NCBI RefSeq assembly: GCF_003663945.1
Contig: NZ_RCCH01000004.1
Coordinates: 124,001 to 188,000 of the forward strand
Length of the DNA: 64,000 bases
Reading direction: 5' to 3'
Source of the DNA: Lacinutrix venerupis
GTDB lineage: Bacteria; Bacteroidota; Bacteroidia; Flavobacteriales; Flavobacteriaceae
Notes under the pieces: generated by a model
What the model was told of the DNA's origin: nothing
Seen by the model: only the letters and a program-made list of their open reading frames with translations
Databases searched by the model: none
Part shown: piece by piece, positions 23,000 to 32,447 of the stretch
How the letters are laid out: every line of letters begins with the position of its first letter
Numbering within the stretch: the first letter of the stretch is position 1
Made by a program: the position numbers and the translations under genes

Positions 23000-25207
23000 T
23001 TAATTTGCTACTTCACTAATAAACTTAATACGGTATAAACGTAGCTCTTCATCGTCATAATCACCATCAAACTCATCTATAGCAACATCAATTTTATCGG
23101 TTTCAGAGTCCATAAAATAATCATGCAGTTCTTCTTGTTGATCTTCGTCTAACAATTCTTCAATCCAATAATTAATATTAAGCTTCGTTCCAGAATATAC
23201 TATGGCTTCCATTTCTTTAATAAAGTCTCCCATTTCCATACCTTTAGCCGAAGCAATATCGGTTAATGGTAATTTTCTATCCACATTTTGAATAATATAG
23301 AGTTTTAAACCAGAATTAGTACCTGTAGATTTTACAATAAAATCGTCTGGTCTCATAATATCGTTTTCCTCTACATATTTAGCTATTAAAGCTACAAAAT
23401 CCTTACCGTATTTTTTTGCTTTTCCTTCTCCTACTCCATGAACATTAGATAGTTCTGGTATTGTTACCGGATATTTTAGAGCCATATCCTCTAACGAAGG
23501 ATCTTGGAATATAACAAAAGGAGGCACTCCTAATTTTTTAGCATTAGTTTTTCGTAAATCTTTTAGCATTTTCATTAAAGCATCATCTACAACTGCTCCT
23601 CCACCTTTTTCTGCTGTAATTATATGGTCGTTATGAGATTCATCAAAAGTGTGGTCTTCAGTCATCATAAATGAAACAGGACTTTCTATAAATGCTTTCC
23701 CATCATCAGTTAATTTTACAACACCATAAGTCTCTATGTCTTTTTTTAGATAACCTGCTACTAATATTTGGCGCAGTAAAGCCATCCAAAACTTTTTATC
23801 TTTATGTTTTCCTTTCCCAAAAAATGGTTGATTATCTGTTTTATGAGAACTAATCATAGCGTTAGAACTCCCAACTATTACACTAACTAGATCTTTAGAT
23901 TTATATTTTTCGTTAGTTAGCTGTACAATTTCCATAAGTAAAGCGGCATCTTCTTTAGCTTCTATTTGCTTTTTAGGATGACGCATATTATCGTCCATAT
24001 CTCCACCTTCACCAGTTTCATTATCAAACTCTTCTCCAAAATAGTGTAAAATAAATTTACGTCTGGAAATTGAAGTTTCACAATATGCAACTACTTCTTG
24101 TAATAAAGCATGACCTATTTCTTGTTCGGCAACAGGCTTTCCAGACATAAATTTTTCAAGTTTCTCTATATCTTTATATGCATAATAGGCTAAACAATGT
24201 CCTTCTCCTCCATCTCTACCTGCACGTCCAGTTTCTTGGTAATAACTTTCTATACTTTTAGGTATATCGTGATGTATAACAAAACGTACATCTGGTTTAT
24301 CTATTCCCATACCAAAAGCAATTGTAGCAACAACAACATCTATATCTTCCATTAAAAACATATCTTGATGTTTTGCTCTAGTTTTTGCATCTAAACCTGC
24401 ATGGTACGGTAATGCTTTTATGCCATTAACTTGTAATACTTGAGCTAATTCTGTTACACGTTTTCTACTTAAACAGTAAATAATCCCTGTTTTACCTTCG
24501 TTTTGTTTAATAAAACGAATAATATCTGAATCTACCGTTTTAGTTTTTGGTCTTATTTCATAATATAAGTTTGGCCTATTAAATGATGCTTTAAAAGTTT
24601 TAGCATCACTCATACCCAAGTTTTTAAGTATATCTTCTTGCACTTTTGGAGTTGCTGTAGCCGTCAATCCTATAATAGGAATATTATCTCCAATTCGTTT
24701 TATTATAGTTCTTAAATTTCTGTATTCTGGTCTAAAGTCATGTCCCCACTCACTAATACAATGAGCTTCATCTATAGCCATAAAAGATATTTTTACTGTA
24801 CGTAAAAATTCTACATTTTCTTCTTTAGTTAGGGATTCTGGAGCAACATAAAGTAATTTTGTTATTCCGTTTGTAATATCCTCTTTTACCTGTTTTATTT
24901 CAGTTTTATTTAAAGACGAATTTAAAACATGAGCAACACCATGTTCATCTGAGATACCACGAATAGCATCTACTTGGTTTTTCATTAAGGCTATTAAAGG
25001 AGACACTACAATTGCTGTACCTTCTTGCATTAAAGCGGGAAGTTGATAACATAAGGATTTACCTCCTCCAGTAGGCATTATAACAAAGGTATTGTTCTGC
25101 GATAAAATACTTTCTATAACGGTTTCTTGTAATCCTTTGAACTCACTAAAACCGAAATATTTTTTTAGGGCGGCACGAATTTGACTTTTCACTATATTTT
25201 TAAGCAA
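23000..25207 (-). CDS. recQ: ATP-dependent DNA helicase RecQ
   Basis: 735 residues. A 3'-5' DNA helicase for recombination and repair. Domains in order: helicase lobes with Walker A PTGGGKSLCYQLPAL (near residue 45), DEAHCISEWGHDFRPEY (near 140), GLTATATPKV, and SYYQETGRAGRDG in lobe 2. The RQC zinc and winged-helix part follows (about 345-510; Cys in EGHCLAYY and VAYCETSISRRKFILHYFGE). Then an HRDC domain (about 525-610, LGVPPFVIFQDPSLEDMALK) and a helical tail with an acidic cluster near the C-terminus (DEFDGDYDDEELRLY). No ATG precedes the helicase part: candidate starts are TTG at 25207 and GTG at 25192, both acceptable. Divergent from kdsD. Confidence 0.95.
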   Translation of the reverse strand: MLKNIVKSQIRAALKKYFGFSEFKGLQETVIESILSQNNTFVIMPTGGGKSLCYQLPALMQEGTAIVVSPLIALMKNQVDAIRGISDEHGVAHVLNSSLNKTEIKQVKEDITNGITKLLYVAPESLTKEENVEFLRTVKISFMAIDEAHCISEWGHDFRPEYRNLRTIIKRIGDNIPIIGLTATATPKVQEDILKNLGMSDAKTFKASFNRPNLYYEIRPKTKTVDSDIIRFIKQNEGKTGIIYCLSRKRVTELAQVLQVNGIKALPYHAGLDAKTRAKHQDMFLMEDIDVVVATIAFGMGIDKPDVRFVIHHDIPKSIESYYQETGRAGRDGGEGHCLAYYAYKDIEKLEKFMSGKPVAEQEIGHALLQEVVAYCETSISRRKFILHYFGEEFDNETGEGGDMDDNMRHPKKQIEAKEDAALLMEIVQLTNEKYKSKDLVSVIVGSSNAMISSHKTDNQPFFGKGKHKDKKFWMALLRQILVAGYLKKDIETYGVVKLTDDGKAFIESPVSFMMTEDHTFDESHNDHIITAEKGGGAVVDDALMKMLKDLRKTNAKKLGVPPFVIFQDPSLEDMALKYPVTIPELSNVHGVGEGKAKKYGKDFVALIAKYVEENDIMRPDDFIVKSTGTNSGLKLYIIQNVDRKLPLTDIASAKGMEMGDFIKEMEAIVYSGTKLNINYWIEELLDEDQQEELHDYFMDSETDKIDVAIDEFDGDYDDEELRLYRIKFISEVAN

Positions 25208-25297
25208 TTTAATATTTACACATCTAATTTAAATAAAACAACTTCGAATATGGACTTTTTAGTATAAAGAATTAAAGTTTTCCTTTTAATTTTTCGC

Positions 25298-25305
25298 TAA
25301 ATTTG
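25298..25305 (+). promoter_or_regulatory. Possible -7 box upstream of kdsD
   Basis: TAAATTTG, a full TAnnTTTG match, but about 98 bases before the start codon and without a clear -33 box. Confidence 0.25.
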
Positions 25306-25403
25306 CCAAGATTATCAACAATCATTAATACGATGTTATTTTTTGCAACTTTTAAAGATAAGAAAATCTTTTTAATTGCAACCAAATCTTAAAATTATAA
25401 ATT

Positions 25404-26369
25404 TTGAATACTAAGGATTCTATACTAAAAATCGCCAAAGAAACTATTGCTTTAGAAAGTGCTTCGATTAGTAATTTAGCAACGTTAATTGATAATGATT
25501 TTGCTGAAGCAGTACAACTTATATATAAATCTAAAGGTCGTGTAATTATTACAGGAATTGGTAAAAGTGCAATTATTGCAACAAAAATTGTTGCAACATT
25601 AAATTCTACTGGAACACCTGCTGTTTTCATGCACGCTGCAGATGCTATTCATGGAGATTTAGGATTAATACTTGAAGATGATGTTGTAATTTGTATATCT
25701 AAAAGCGGAAACACTCCAGAGATAAAAGTACTAGTACCTTTAATAAAAAATGCAAAAAATAAAATGATTGCCATTACTGGCAATAAAGATTCTTTTTTAG
25801 GTACTCAAGCAGATTATGTATTAAACGCTTATGTAGCTAAGGAAGCTTGCCCTAATAATTTGGCTCCAACAACTAGTACAACTGCACAATTAGTAATTGG
25901 TGATGCTTTAGCTGTTTGTTTATTAGAAATTAGAGGTTTTTCGAGTAAGGATTTTGCAAAATATCATCCTGGTGGCGCTTTAGGTAAAAAACTTTATTTA
26001 CGAGTTCAGGATTTATCTTCTGTTAATAATAAACCTCAAGTACAATTAGATACAGATGTAAAAAAAGTAATTATTGAAATATCTGAAAGTTTACTTGGTG
26101 TTACTGCCGTTACAGAAAACAATAAAATTGTAGGTATTATTACCGATGGTGATTTAAGACGTATGCTTACTAAAGTAGATGATTTTACTGGTTTAACAGC
26201 TAAAGATATTATGGGTAGTAATCCTAAAACCATTAACGAAGAAGCTATGGCTGTAGATGCTATGGAACTTATGGAAACCAACGGTATTTCTCAATTATTA
26301 GTCGAAAACAATGGTGAGTATGCCGGTGTTATACACATACATAATTTAATAAAAGAAGGAATTATTTAA
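25404..26369 (+). CDS. kdsD: Arabinose-5-phosphate isomerase, KpsF/GutQ family
   Basis: 321 residues. It converts ribulose-5-phosphate to arabinose-5-phosphate, the first step of Kdo synthesis for lipopolysaccharide. An N-terminal SIS sugar-isomerase domain has VIITGIGKSAIIATKIVATL, HAADAIHGDLG and ISKSGNTPEIKVLVP, followed by KYHPGGALGKKLYLRVQDL, then two CBS domains (about 205-320; GIITDGDLRRML). The start is a TTG at 25404; an in-frame TAA lies six bases upstream and no ATG is near. It overlaps tatC by one base (TAATG), forming a coupled group with tatC and the CMD gene. Together with lptB downstream it points to an LPS-related neighbourhood. Confidence 0.92.
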   Translation: MNTKDSILKIAKETIALESASISNLATLIDNDFAEAVQLIYKSKGRVIITGIGKSAIIATKIVATLNSTGTPAVFMHAADAIHGDLGLILEDDVVICISKSGNTPEIKVLVPLIKNAKNKMIAITGNKDSFLGTQADYVLNAYVAKEACPNNLAPTTSTTAQLVIGDALAVCLLEIRGFSSKDFAKYHPGGALGKKLYLRVQDLSSVNNKPQVQLDTDVKKVIIEISESLLGVTAVTENNKIVGIITDGDLRRMLTKVDDFTGLTAKDIMGSNPKTINEEAMAVDAMELMETNGISQLLVENNGEYAGVIHIHNLIKEGII

Positions 26370-27205
26370 TGGCTAAACCAGATGTAAACAGCATGTCCTT
26401 TTTAGATCATCTTGAAGATTTAAGATGGCATTTAATTAGAATTTTTATTTCAATAGTAATATGTGGTACAGTAGCATTTATTTTTGGAACATTTATAATG
26501 GATAACATTATTATGTGGCCCAAGAAAATGTCTTTTCCTACTTACCAGTGGCTGTGTAATATTTCTCAATTTTTTGGAATTGAAGACACCACTTTTTGTC
26601 AAGCCGAGTTTCCTTTTATTATTCAAAATAGAACTATGGCCGGACAGTTTTCGGCACATATTTGGACCTCTTTTTATGCCGGTTTTATTATTGCTTTTCC
26701 TTATATTATATATCAATTATGGCATTTTATAAGTCCAGGAATGAAAGAGAATGAACGTAAAACCTCTAGAGGTTTTATTATAATTTCCTCTATCCTTTTC
26801 TTTATTGGTGTATTATTTGGTTACTTTATAATAATTCCACTCTCTATTAATTTCTTGGCTAATTATATTGTAAGTGCAGAAATATTAAACGAAATAGATA
26901 TAAGTTCTTATATTTCTTTAATTAGATCATCATCATTAGCAGCAGGATTTGTTTTCGAACTTCCTATTGTTATATACTTCTTAACTAAAGTTGGTTTAGT
27001 AACACCAGAAATTTTAAAAAAATACAGAAAATTTGCACTTGTAATTGTGCTTATCCTTTCTGCTATAATTACACCTCCAGATATTGCGAGCCAAATTATT
27101 GTGGCAATACCAATATTAATATTATACCAGGTTAGTATATTTATTTCTAGAATGGTAGTTAAAAAACAGAAAAAGAAAAATAGAAAAGATGTCACAGTCA
27201 GTTAA
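26369..27205 (+). CDS. tatC: Sec-independent protein translocase TatC
   Basis: 278 residues with six membrane helices. It begins with the family hallmark MSFLDHLEDLRWHLIR and has FYAGFIIAFPYIIYQLWHFI with SPGMKENERK, and in the later part FELPIVIYFLTKVGLVTPEI. TatC binds the twin-arginine signal of folded export substrates in the inner membrane. TatA/B are not in this window. A Lys/Arg-rich tail (KKQKKKNRKDVTVS) ends inside the next gene. Start overlaps the kdsD stop by one base; its end overlaps the CMD gene by 17 bases. Confidence 0.95.
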   Translation: MAKPDVNSMSFLDHLEDLRWHLIRIFISIVICGTVAFIFGTFIMDNIIMWPKKMSFPTYQWLCNISQFFGIEDTTFCQAEFPFIIQNRTMAGQFSAHIWTSFYAGFIIAFPYIIYQLWHFISPGMKENERKTSRGFIIISSILFFIGVLFGYFIIIPLSINFLANYIVSAEILNEIDISSYISLIRSSSLAAGFVFELPIVIYFLTKVGLVTPEILKKYRKFALVIVLILSAIITPPDIASQIIVAIPILILYQVSIFISRMVVKKQKKKNRKDVTVS

Positions 27206-27536
27206 AGAATTCAACGATTACCGTTCTAAAATGAACGATAAAATATTATCAGACAATAATAAAATTATAAAACGTATTTTTAATCTAGACACTAATGCCT
27301 TTACAGAAGGTGCTCTAGATGTTGCAACAAAAGAACTTTTAGGCTTAGTTGCCTCAACCGTTTTACGTTGTGATGATTGCGTAAAATACCACTTAGAGTC
27401 ATGCCATAAAGCTGGTTTATCTAAAGAAAAAGTTGTAGAAACATTAAGTATTGCTACATTAATTGGTGGTACTATTGTAATTCCTCATTTAAGAAGAGCT
27501 TATGAGTATTGGGAAGAATTAGAAACCCAAAGTTAA
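27189..27536 (+). CDS. Carboxymuconolactone decarboxylase/AhpD-like protein
   Basis: 115 residues, all-helical. The core has LRCDDCVKYHLESCHKAGLS, the CxxC-x3-H arrangement of AhpD-type alkylhydroperoxidase proteins, followed by VVETLSIATLIGGTIVIPHL. In AhpD the Cys pair and His form a thiol redox centre; here the same residues are present, so a peroxide-related redox role is more likely than true decarboxylase activity. The ATG lies inside the end of tatC (17-base overlap), so translation is coupled to it. lptB follows 65 bases later, preceded by a weak promoter match. Confidence 0.85.
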   Translation: MSQSVKEFNDYRSKMNDKILSDNNKIIKRIFNLDTNAFTEGALDVATKELLGLVASTVLRCDDCVKYHLESCHKAGLSKEKVVETLSIATLIGGTIVIPHLRRAYEYWEELETQS

Positions 27537-27552
27537 ACTTTATATAAACTAA

Positions 27553-27583
27553 TTTTAGTTTAAGTACAACTTTAGTATTTTTA
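27553..27583 (+). promoter_or_regulatory. Possible promoter of lptB
   Basis: TTTT (27553-27556), 19-base spacer, TATTTTTA (27576-27583), one mismatch in each element; 18 bases before the ATG at 27602. Confidence 0.3.
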
Positions 27584-27601
27584 TCACTTATATTTAATTT
27601 T

Positions 27602-28342
27602 ATGAAATTAAGAGCCGAACATTTAATGAAGTCCTACAATGGGCGAAAAGTAGTAAAAGACGTTTCTTTAGAAGTTAATACTGGAGAAATTGTAGGTTTA
27701 TTAGGACCTAATGGTGCCGGAAAAACAACATCTTTCTACATGATTGTTGGCTTAATAAAACCTAATGATGGTGATATATTTTTAGAAGGAACAAACATCA
27801 CCAAATACCCAATGTATAAACGTGCTCAAAACGGTATTGGTTATCTAGCACAAGAAGCTTCGGTCTTTAGAAAATTAAGCATTGAAGATAATATTTTAAG
27901 TGTTTTACAATTAACAAAATTAAGCAAGAAAGAGCAATTACATAAAATGGAATCGCTTATAGAAGAGTTTAGTTTAGGACATATAAGAAAAAATAGAGGA
28001 GATTTATTATCTGGTGGAGAACGTAGAAGAACAGAAATTGCTCGTGCCCTAGCAACCGATCCTAATTTTATTCTTTTAGATGAGCCTTTTGCAGGAGTAG
28101 ATCCTGTAGCTGTTGAAGATATACAACGTATTATTGCTCGATTAGCAAAAAAAGATATTGGAATTTTAATTACCGATCATAACGTACAAGAAACTCTAGC
28201 TATTACAGATAGAACTTACCTTATGTTTGAAGGTGGTATTCTTAAAGCCGGTGTACCAGAAGAACTAGCTGCAGATGAAATGGTGCGTAAAGTATATTTA
28301 GGTCAAAATTTCGAACTTCGTAAAACGAAAATTGATTTTTAA
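27602..28342 (+). CDS. lptB: LPS export ABC ATPase LptB
   Basis: 246 residues, the usual size. ATPase of the LptB2FG complex that extracts lipopolysaccharide from the inner membrane. Walker [22 protein letters not shown]-loop in [13 protein letters not shown], signature [16 protein letters not shown], Walker [21 protein letters not shown] and H-loop [10 protein letters not shown] are all present. The sentence-like LptB hallmark [11 protein letters not shown] distinguishes it from amino-acid ABC ATPases. It is followed by a hairpin and the convergent DUF808 gene; LptC, LptF and LptG are not in the window. Confidence 0.95.
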   Translation: MKLRAEHLMKSYNGRKVVKDVSLEVNTGEIVGLLGPNGAGKTTSFYMIVGLIKPNDGDIFLEGTNITKYPMYKRAQNGIGYLAQEASVFRKLSIEDNILSVLQLTKLSKKEQLHKMESLIEEFSLGHIRKNRGDLLSGGERRRTEIARALATDPNFILLDEPFAGVDPVAVEDIQRIIARLAKKDIGILITDHNVQETLAITDRTYLMFEGGILKAGVPEELAADEMVRKVYLGQNFELRKTKIDF

Positions 28343-28368
28343 AAACCAAACTAATGCTAGGTTGGTTT
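28343..28368. terminator. Terminator between lptB and the DUF808 gene
   Basis: AAACCAAAC (28343-28351) pairs with GGTTGGTTT (28360-28368) with one mismatch and an 8-base loop, followed by ACTTTTT. It suits the end of lptB and overlaps the DUF808 stop codon. Confidence 0.5.
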
Positions 28369-29242
28369 ACTTTTTAAATTGTTTTAAAATTTTCTTGAAA
28401 ATAAGAACAACTATTAACGCTACAATACCCACTAACAAACCAACAATAAAATCTCTTAAAATAGAAGGTATCTGTTCTAGAAAATGATGAAAGAATTCTA
28501 TATTATGAACAAAAATACCACCTGCAACTAATAATAATGCAATGGTTCCAATAACCGATAAACTTTTTATTATTATAGGTAAAGCTTTAACAAAAAAGTT
28601 ACCAATTATTGCAGAAAAACCTTTTCCATCTTTACTTAAACTTATAAGTTTATAACCAAAATCGTCCATTCTAACTAAAAGAGCAACTATACCATAAACA
28701 CCAACTGTTGCAATAATTGCAACAATAGAAACAATTGTAATTTGAAAACCTAACGATTCGTTTACAACCGTACCTAAAGCAATAATTACTATTTCTACAG
28801 AAAGAATAAAATCTGTAATAATTGCAGATTTTATTTTACCTTTTTCCAAAGCTACAACCTCTTTTTCGCTTAACTCTGCTTCTAAATCTATTTCTTTTTT
28901 AGGCTTATGTGGTACAAATAATTCGTAAATTTTTTCTGCTCCTTCAAAAGCCAAATAAACTCCACCTAACACTAAAACAACTGTAACTGCCCATGGCAAA
29001 AATGCACTTAATAAAAAGGCTATTGGTAAAATAATAAGCTTATTAATAAAAGAGCCTTTTGTAATTGCCCACAAAACTGGTAACTCTCTAGACGATACAA
29101 AACCGGAAGCTTTCTCTGCGTTTACAGCTAAATCATCTCCAAGAATACCAGCTGTTTTTTTGGTTGTTACTTTAGTCATAACAGCCACATCGTCCATTAC
29201 TGCTGCGATATCATCTAATAATGCAAAAAATCCTGATGCCAT
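28367..29242 (-). CDS. DUF808 (YedI-like) membrane protein
   Basis: 291 residues. It begins MASGFFALLDDIAAVMDDVA followed by TKVTTKKTAGILGDDLAVN, the very conserved start of the DUF808 family. About six hydrophobic segments follow, with a charged stretch KPKKEIDLEAELSEKE in the middle and a C-terminal helix ending FKKILKQFKK. Integral inner-membrane protein; no function is established. It follows pssA on the same strand with a 4-base gap, so both are probably transcribed together. Confidence 0.9.
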   Translation of the reverse strand: MASGFFALLDDIAAVMDDVAVMTKVTTKKTAGILGDDLAVNAEKASGFVSSRELPVLWAITKGSFINKLIILPIAFLLSAFLPWAVTVVLVLGGVYLAFEGAEKIYELFVPHKPKKEIDLEAELSEKEVVALEKGKIKSAIITDFILSVEIVIIALGTVVNESLGFQITIVSIVAIIATVGVYGIVALLVRMDDFGYKLISLSKDGKGFSAIIGNFFVKALPIIIKSLSVIGTIALLLVAGGIFVHNIEFFHHFLEQIPSILRDFIVGLLVGIVALIVVLIFKKILKQFKK

Positions 29243-29246
29243 AAAA

Positions 29247-29993
29247 TTAAATTGTGTTTTGAGAAAAAATAGATAAGATTATGTATAGTATTATAATTAC
29301 AGGAATTGCAACAAATTGAAGTACAATTAATAATACTAAACTTATAATAATAAAAATATAACGTAATACATTATTTTTAAAACTATAATCTTTAAACTTA
29401 AGTGCAAAAAGCTTAATACTAGAATTTAATAAATAACAACTTAAAAAAGCTAAAGAAATTAAAAACCATTTATTTAATATAATGTTATTTATTACATCAC
29501 TATTTTGAAACTCTAATATTAATGGTAAAGACAGTATTAATAATGCGTTTGCTGGAGTTGGTAAGCCTTTAAAATAAGTTTGTTGCTCTTCATCTAAATT
29601 AAACTTTCCTAATCTATAAGCAGATGATAATGTTACAAATAAACCTATAATAGGTATAAAAGACATAGAAAAACCAGACCAATGTAAAGACCACTCGTTA
29701 GAAGCTGTCATTGCAGGAGCATCTACAGCTATTGCTATAAGCTTATAAAGTATAATTCCAGGAACCAAACCACTTGTAACCATATCTGCAAGAGAGTCTA
29801 ATTGTAAACCTAAATCACTTTGCACATTAAGCTTTCGTGCTAGAAGTCCATCAAAAAAATCGAAAAATATACCTAAAAAAACAAAAAGAGCTGCTGTAAC
29901 AAAAAGGTTATTTACAGCAAATAAAACTGCAATACTTCCGCATAACAAGTTTAGAAGTGTTACAAAATTAGGTATAAACTTTTTTATTTGCAT
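29247..29993 (-). CDS. pssA: CDP-diacylglycerol-serine O-phosphatidyltransferase
   Basis: 248 residues, an integral membrane enzyme with about eight hydrophobic segments. The CDP-alcohol phosphatidyltransferase motif DGxxARx8GxxxDxxxD is intact: FFDGLLARKLNVQSDLGLQL continues into DSLADMVTSG. The start (KKFIPNFVTLLNLLCGSIAV) and EWSLHWSGFSMSFIP-like region fit the Bacteroidota PssA group. It makes phosphatidylserine, the precursor of phosphatidylethanolamine, from CDP-diacylglycerol and serine. The DUF808 gene follows after 4 bases. Substrate assignment to serine rests on overall similarity and is slightly less sure than the family. Confidence 0.88.
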   Translation of the reverse strand: MQIKKFIPNFVTLLNLLCGSIAVLFAVNNLFVTAALFVFLGIFFDFFDGLLARKLNVQSDLGLQLDSLADMVTSGLVPGIILYKLIAIAVDAPAMTASNEWSLHWSGFSMSFIPIIGLFVTLSSAYRLGKFNLDEEQQTYFKGLPTPANALLILSLPLILEFQNSDVINNIILNKWFLISLAFLSCYLLNSSIKLFALKFKDYSFKNNVLRYIFIIISLVLLIVLQFVAIPVIIILYIILSIFSQNTI

Positions 29994-30166
29994 TGGTTAG
30001 TTTTTTTGTAAAAATAACAAAGTATTTTATTTAAAACCACATCATTTAAATTTTAAAAATAACTTAATACAATATAGTAGTTGATTTAAAGTTTAATACA
30101 TACCAGAAACAAAATAAATTTTGGTATTAAGTAAAAAGAAAAATTATTACCATCTTTGTAAAAAAA

Positions 30167-31237
30167 TTGCAATTGAAATTAAAACTAACACTTGTGCTAA
30201 CCATAGTGTCGCTATCACTATTTGCTCAGACCAAATATTCTAATGAGTTTATGAACATTGGTGTAGATGCGGCAGCTTTAGGAATGAGTAATGCTGTATC
30301 CTCAACTACAAGCGATGTTAATGCTGGATATTGGAATCCTTCAGGTTTAATTAATGTTGAAGATAATCAATTAGCATTAATGCATTCTAGTTATTTTGCT
30401 AACATTGCAAATTATGATTACGCTGCATTTGCAATGCCAATTGATGATAGAAGTACAATTGGAATCTCGCTAATTAGGTTTGCTGTAGACGATATTTTAG
30501 ACACCACACAACTTATAGACGATCAAGGTAATGTAAATTACGACCGTATTAGTTTATTTTCTACCGCAGATTATGGTTTTACTTTTTCTTATGCCAGAAA
30601 ACTACCTGTTCAAGGTTTAAATTACGGAATTAATGCAAAAGTAATCCGTCGTGTTATTGGTGATTTTGCTAATTCTTGGGGATTTGGATTTGATGCCGGA
30701 ATACAATTTCAAACAGATAATAATTGGAAATTTGGTATTATGGCTCGAGATATAACTACAACATTTAACTCTTGGAGTTATGATGAAGAGTCTTTTGCTA
30801 GGATACAAAATGCTATTGAAGGACAAAATCAGGAATTACCAGAATCTTCTGAAATTACTATACCTAAATTACAAATAGGAGTTTCTAAAAGCTATCTATT
30901 TCACTACGATTATAGCTTTAAAACAGCATTAGATTTAAATGTTCGTTTTGAACAAAATAACGATATTATTTCTACTTCTTTTGCCAGCATAAATCCTGCA
31001 TTAGGTTTTGAATTTGGATATGTAGACATGATTTTTTTAAGAACAGGTGTTGGAAATTTTCAAAACGAATTACAAATTGATAATTCTGAAAGTTTAAGTT
31101 TTCAGCCTAGTTTTGGAGTTGGTTTTAAATATAAAGGCATACACGTAGATTACGCTTTTACAGATATTGGAGACCAAAGTGTAGCATTATATTCTAATGT
31201 TTTTTCTCTAAAGTTAGACTTTAGCGCTTTTAGATAA
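30167..31237 (+). CDS. PorV-like outer-membrane protein (PorV2 type)
   Basis: 356 residues. A signal peptide (KLKLTLVLTIVSLSLFAQ) precedes a beta-barrel of the PorV/PorQ group: FMNIGVDAAALGMSNAVSST, then SDVNAGYWNPSGLINVEDNQ, the conserved WNPSGL motif, and alternating aromatic strands to the end (FSLKLDFSAFR, ending with a terminal aromatic strand). PorV relatives act with the type IX secretion system, receiving or shuttling substrates at the outer membrane; this one matches what is called putative PorV2 rather than PorV itself. The start is a TTG at 30167 or the TTG at 30173; no ATG precedes the signal peptide. The Lnb-like gene follows after 10 bases. Confidence 0.82.
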   Translation: MQLKLKLTLVLTIVSLSLFAQTKYSNEFMNIGVDAAALGMSNAVSSTTSDVNAGYWNPSGLINVEDNQLALMHSSYFANIANYDYAAFAMPIDDRSTIGISLIRFAVDDILDTTQLIDDQGNVNYDRISLFSTADYGFTFSYARKLPVQGLNYGINAKVIRRVIGDFANSWGFGFDAGIQFQTDNNWKFGIMARDITTTFNSWSYDEESFARIQNAIEGQNQELPESSEITIPKLQIGVSKSYLFHYDYSFKTALDLNVRFEQNNDIISTSFASINPALGFEFGYVDMIFLRTGVGNFQNELQIDNSESLSFQPSFGVGFKYKGIHVDYAFTDIGDQSVALYSNVFSLKLDFSAFR

Positions 31238-31247
31238 AATTTATTTT

Positions 31248-32420
31248 ATGAAGCAATTTTTATTTACCTCTCTTCTACTTTCCTTCTTTTTATCGTTTTC
31301 TCAAATACCTCAATTAACAGAAAATACCGAAATTAGTATTATTACCATTGGACCTGGAAACTTATTAAATGATAGTTTTGGACATAATGGATTTAGGGTT
31401 AAAAACAATTTTCAAGATATTGTTTATGATTATGGTCGCTACAACTTTAACGACCCTAATTTTTATACCAATTTTGCAAAAGGAAAATTAAAATATTTAA
31501 TGGGAGCTGCTAATACAAAAGATGTTCTCTCTTTTTACAAACAACAAAATAGAACTATAAAAGAACAAATTCTTAACTTAAACCAACAACAAAAAGAAAA
31601 TCTTTTAAGTTATTTAGCAAATAACTATAAACCTGAAAACAGACCATATCTTTACGATTTTTTCTATGATAATTGCGCTACAAAAATGCGAGATGTTTCT
31701 GAAAATATATTAAACGGTAATATAAAATATAACACACCTAAGGTTTATAAAAAAGAAACATTTAGAGAGCTTATTCAAAATAATTTATATTGGAATTCTT
31801 GGGGAAGTTTTGGTATTGATATTGCACTAGGCTCTGTAATAGATAGAATTGCAACTCCAAGAGAGTATATGTTTTTACCAGAAAACATTTTTCAATTTTT
31901 TGAGGCTGCCACTTTTAAAGACTCTAAAATACCTATAGTAAAATCATCACACATTATATACGCTCAAAAAGGATACTTTGCAAAAGGTTCTTTTTTTACA
32001 AGCCCAATTTTTATTCTATCATTAATCAGTTTATTTATCCTTTTTATAACGTACAAGAACAAGAAAAATAACAAACGTTCTAAGTGGTTAGACACTATTA
32101 TTTTTACTGTTACTGGAATTGTAGGCTTATTGTTACTTCTACTTTGGTTTGCCACAGATCACACTGCTACAGCGCAAAATTATAATTTACTTTGGGCATG
32201 CCCTATTAGTTTAATTGCAATATTTCAAATTTTTAAAAAGCGACCAAAACAATGGTTTATTAGCTATTTAAAACTACTAGTAATTATGTTATGCTTAATG
32301 ACGCTGCATTGGTTTATTGGCGTTCAAGTATATGCTTATGCATTAATTCCAATACTTATTGCTTTATGTATTAGATATGTTTTTTTAATTTGGTTTTTTA
32401 CCAGGAAAATTGCAAGATAA
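31248..32420 (+). CDS. DUF4105 / Lnb-type putative lipoprotein N-acyltransferase
   Basis: 390 residues. Signal peptide (MKQFLFTSLLLSFFLSFS), a periplasmic domain of about 200 residues, then five hydrophobic segments from about residue 245 onward. The periplasmic domain has NDSFGHNGFRVKN with a conserved His, and YLYDFFYDNCATKMRDV with a conserved Cys, as in papain-like thiol enzymes. Members of DUF4105 have been reported as lipoprotein N-acyltransferases (Lnb) in Bacteroides, replacing Lnt; this protein has the corresponding His and Cys. It would add the third acyl chain to outer-membrane lipoproteins. Gene order PorV2-Lnb with a 10-base gap suggests one transcript. Confidence 0.8.
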   Translation: MKQFLFTSLLLSFFLSFSQIPQLTENTEISIITIGPGNLLNDSFGHNGFRVKNNFQDIVYDYGRYNFNDPNFYTNFAKGKLKYLMGAANTKDVLSFYKQQNRTIKEQILNLNQQQKENLLSYLANNYKPENRPYLYDFFYDNCATKMRDVSENILNGNIKYNTPKVYKKETFRELIQNNLYWNSWGSFGIDIALGSVIDRIATPREYMFLPENIFQFFEAATFKDSKIPIVKSSHIIYAQKGYFAKGSFFTSPIFILSLISLFILFITYKNKKNNKRSKWLDTIIFTVTGIVGLLLLLLWFATDHTATAQNYNLLWACPISLIAIFQIFKKRPKQWFISYLKLLVIMLCLMTLHWFIGVQVYAYALIPILIALCIRYVFLIWFFTRKIAR

Positions 32421-32447
32421 TTGTGATAAAAACATTTTTATATTTAA

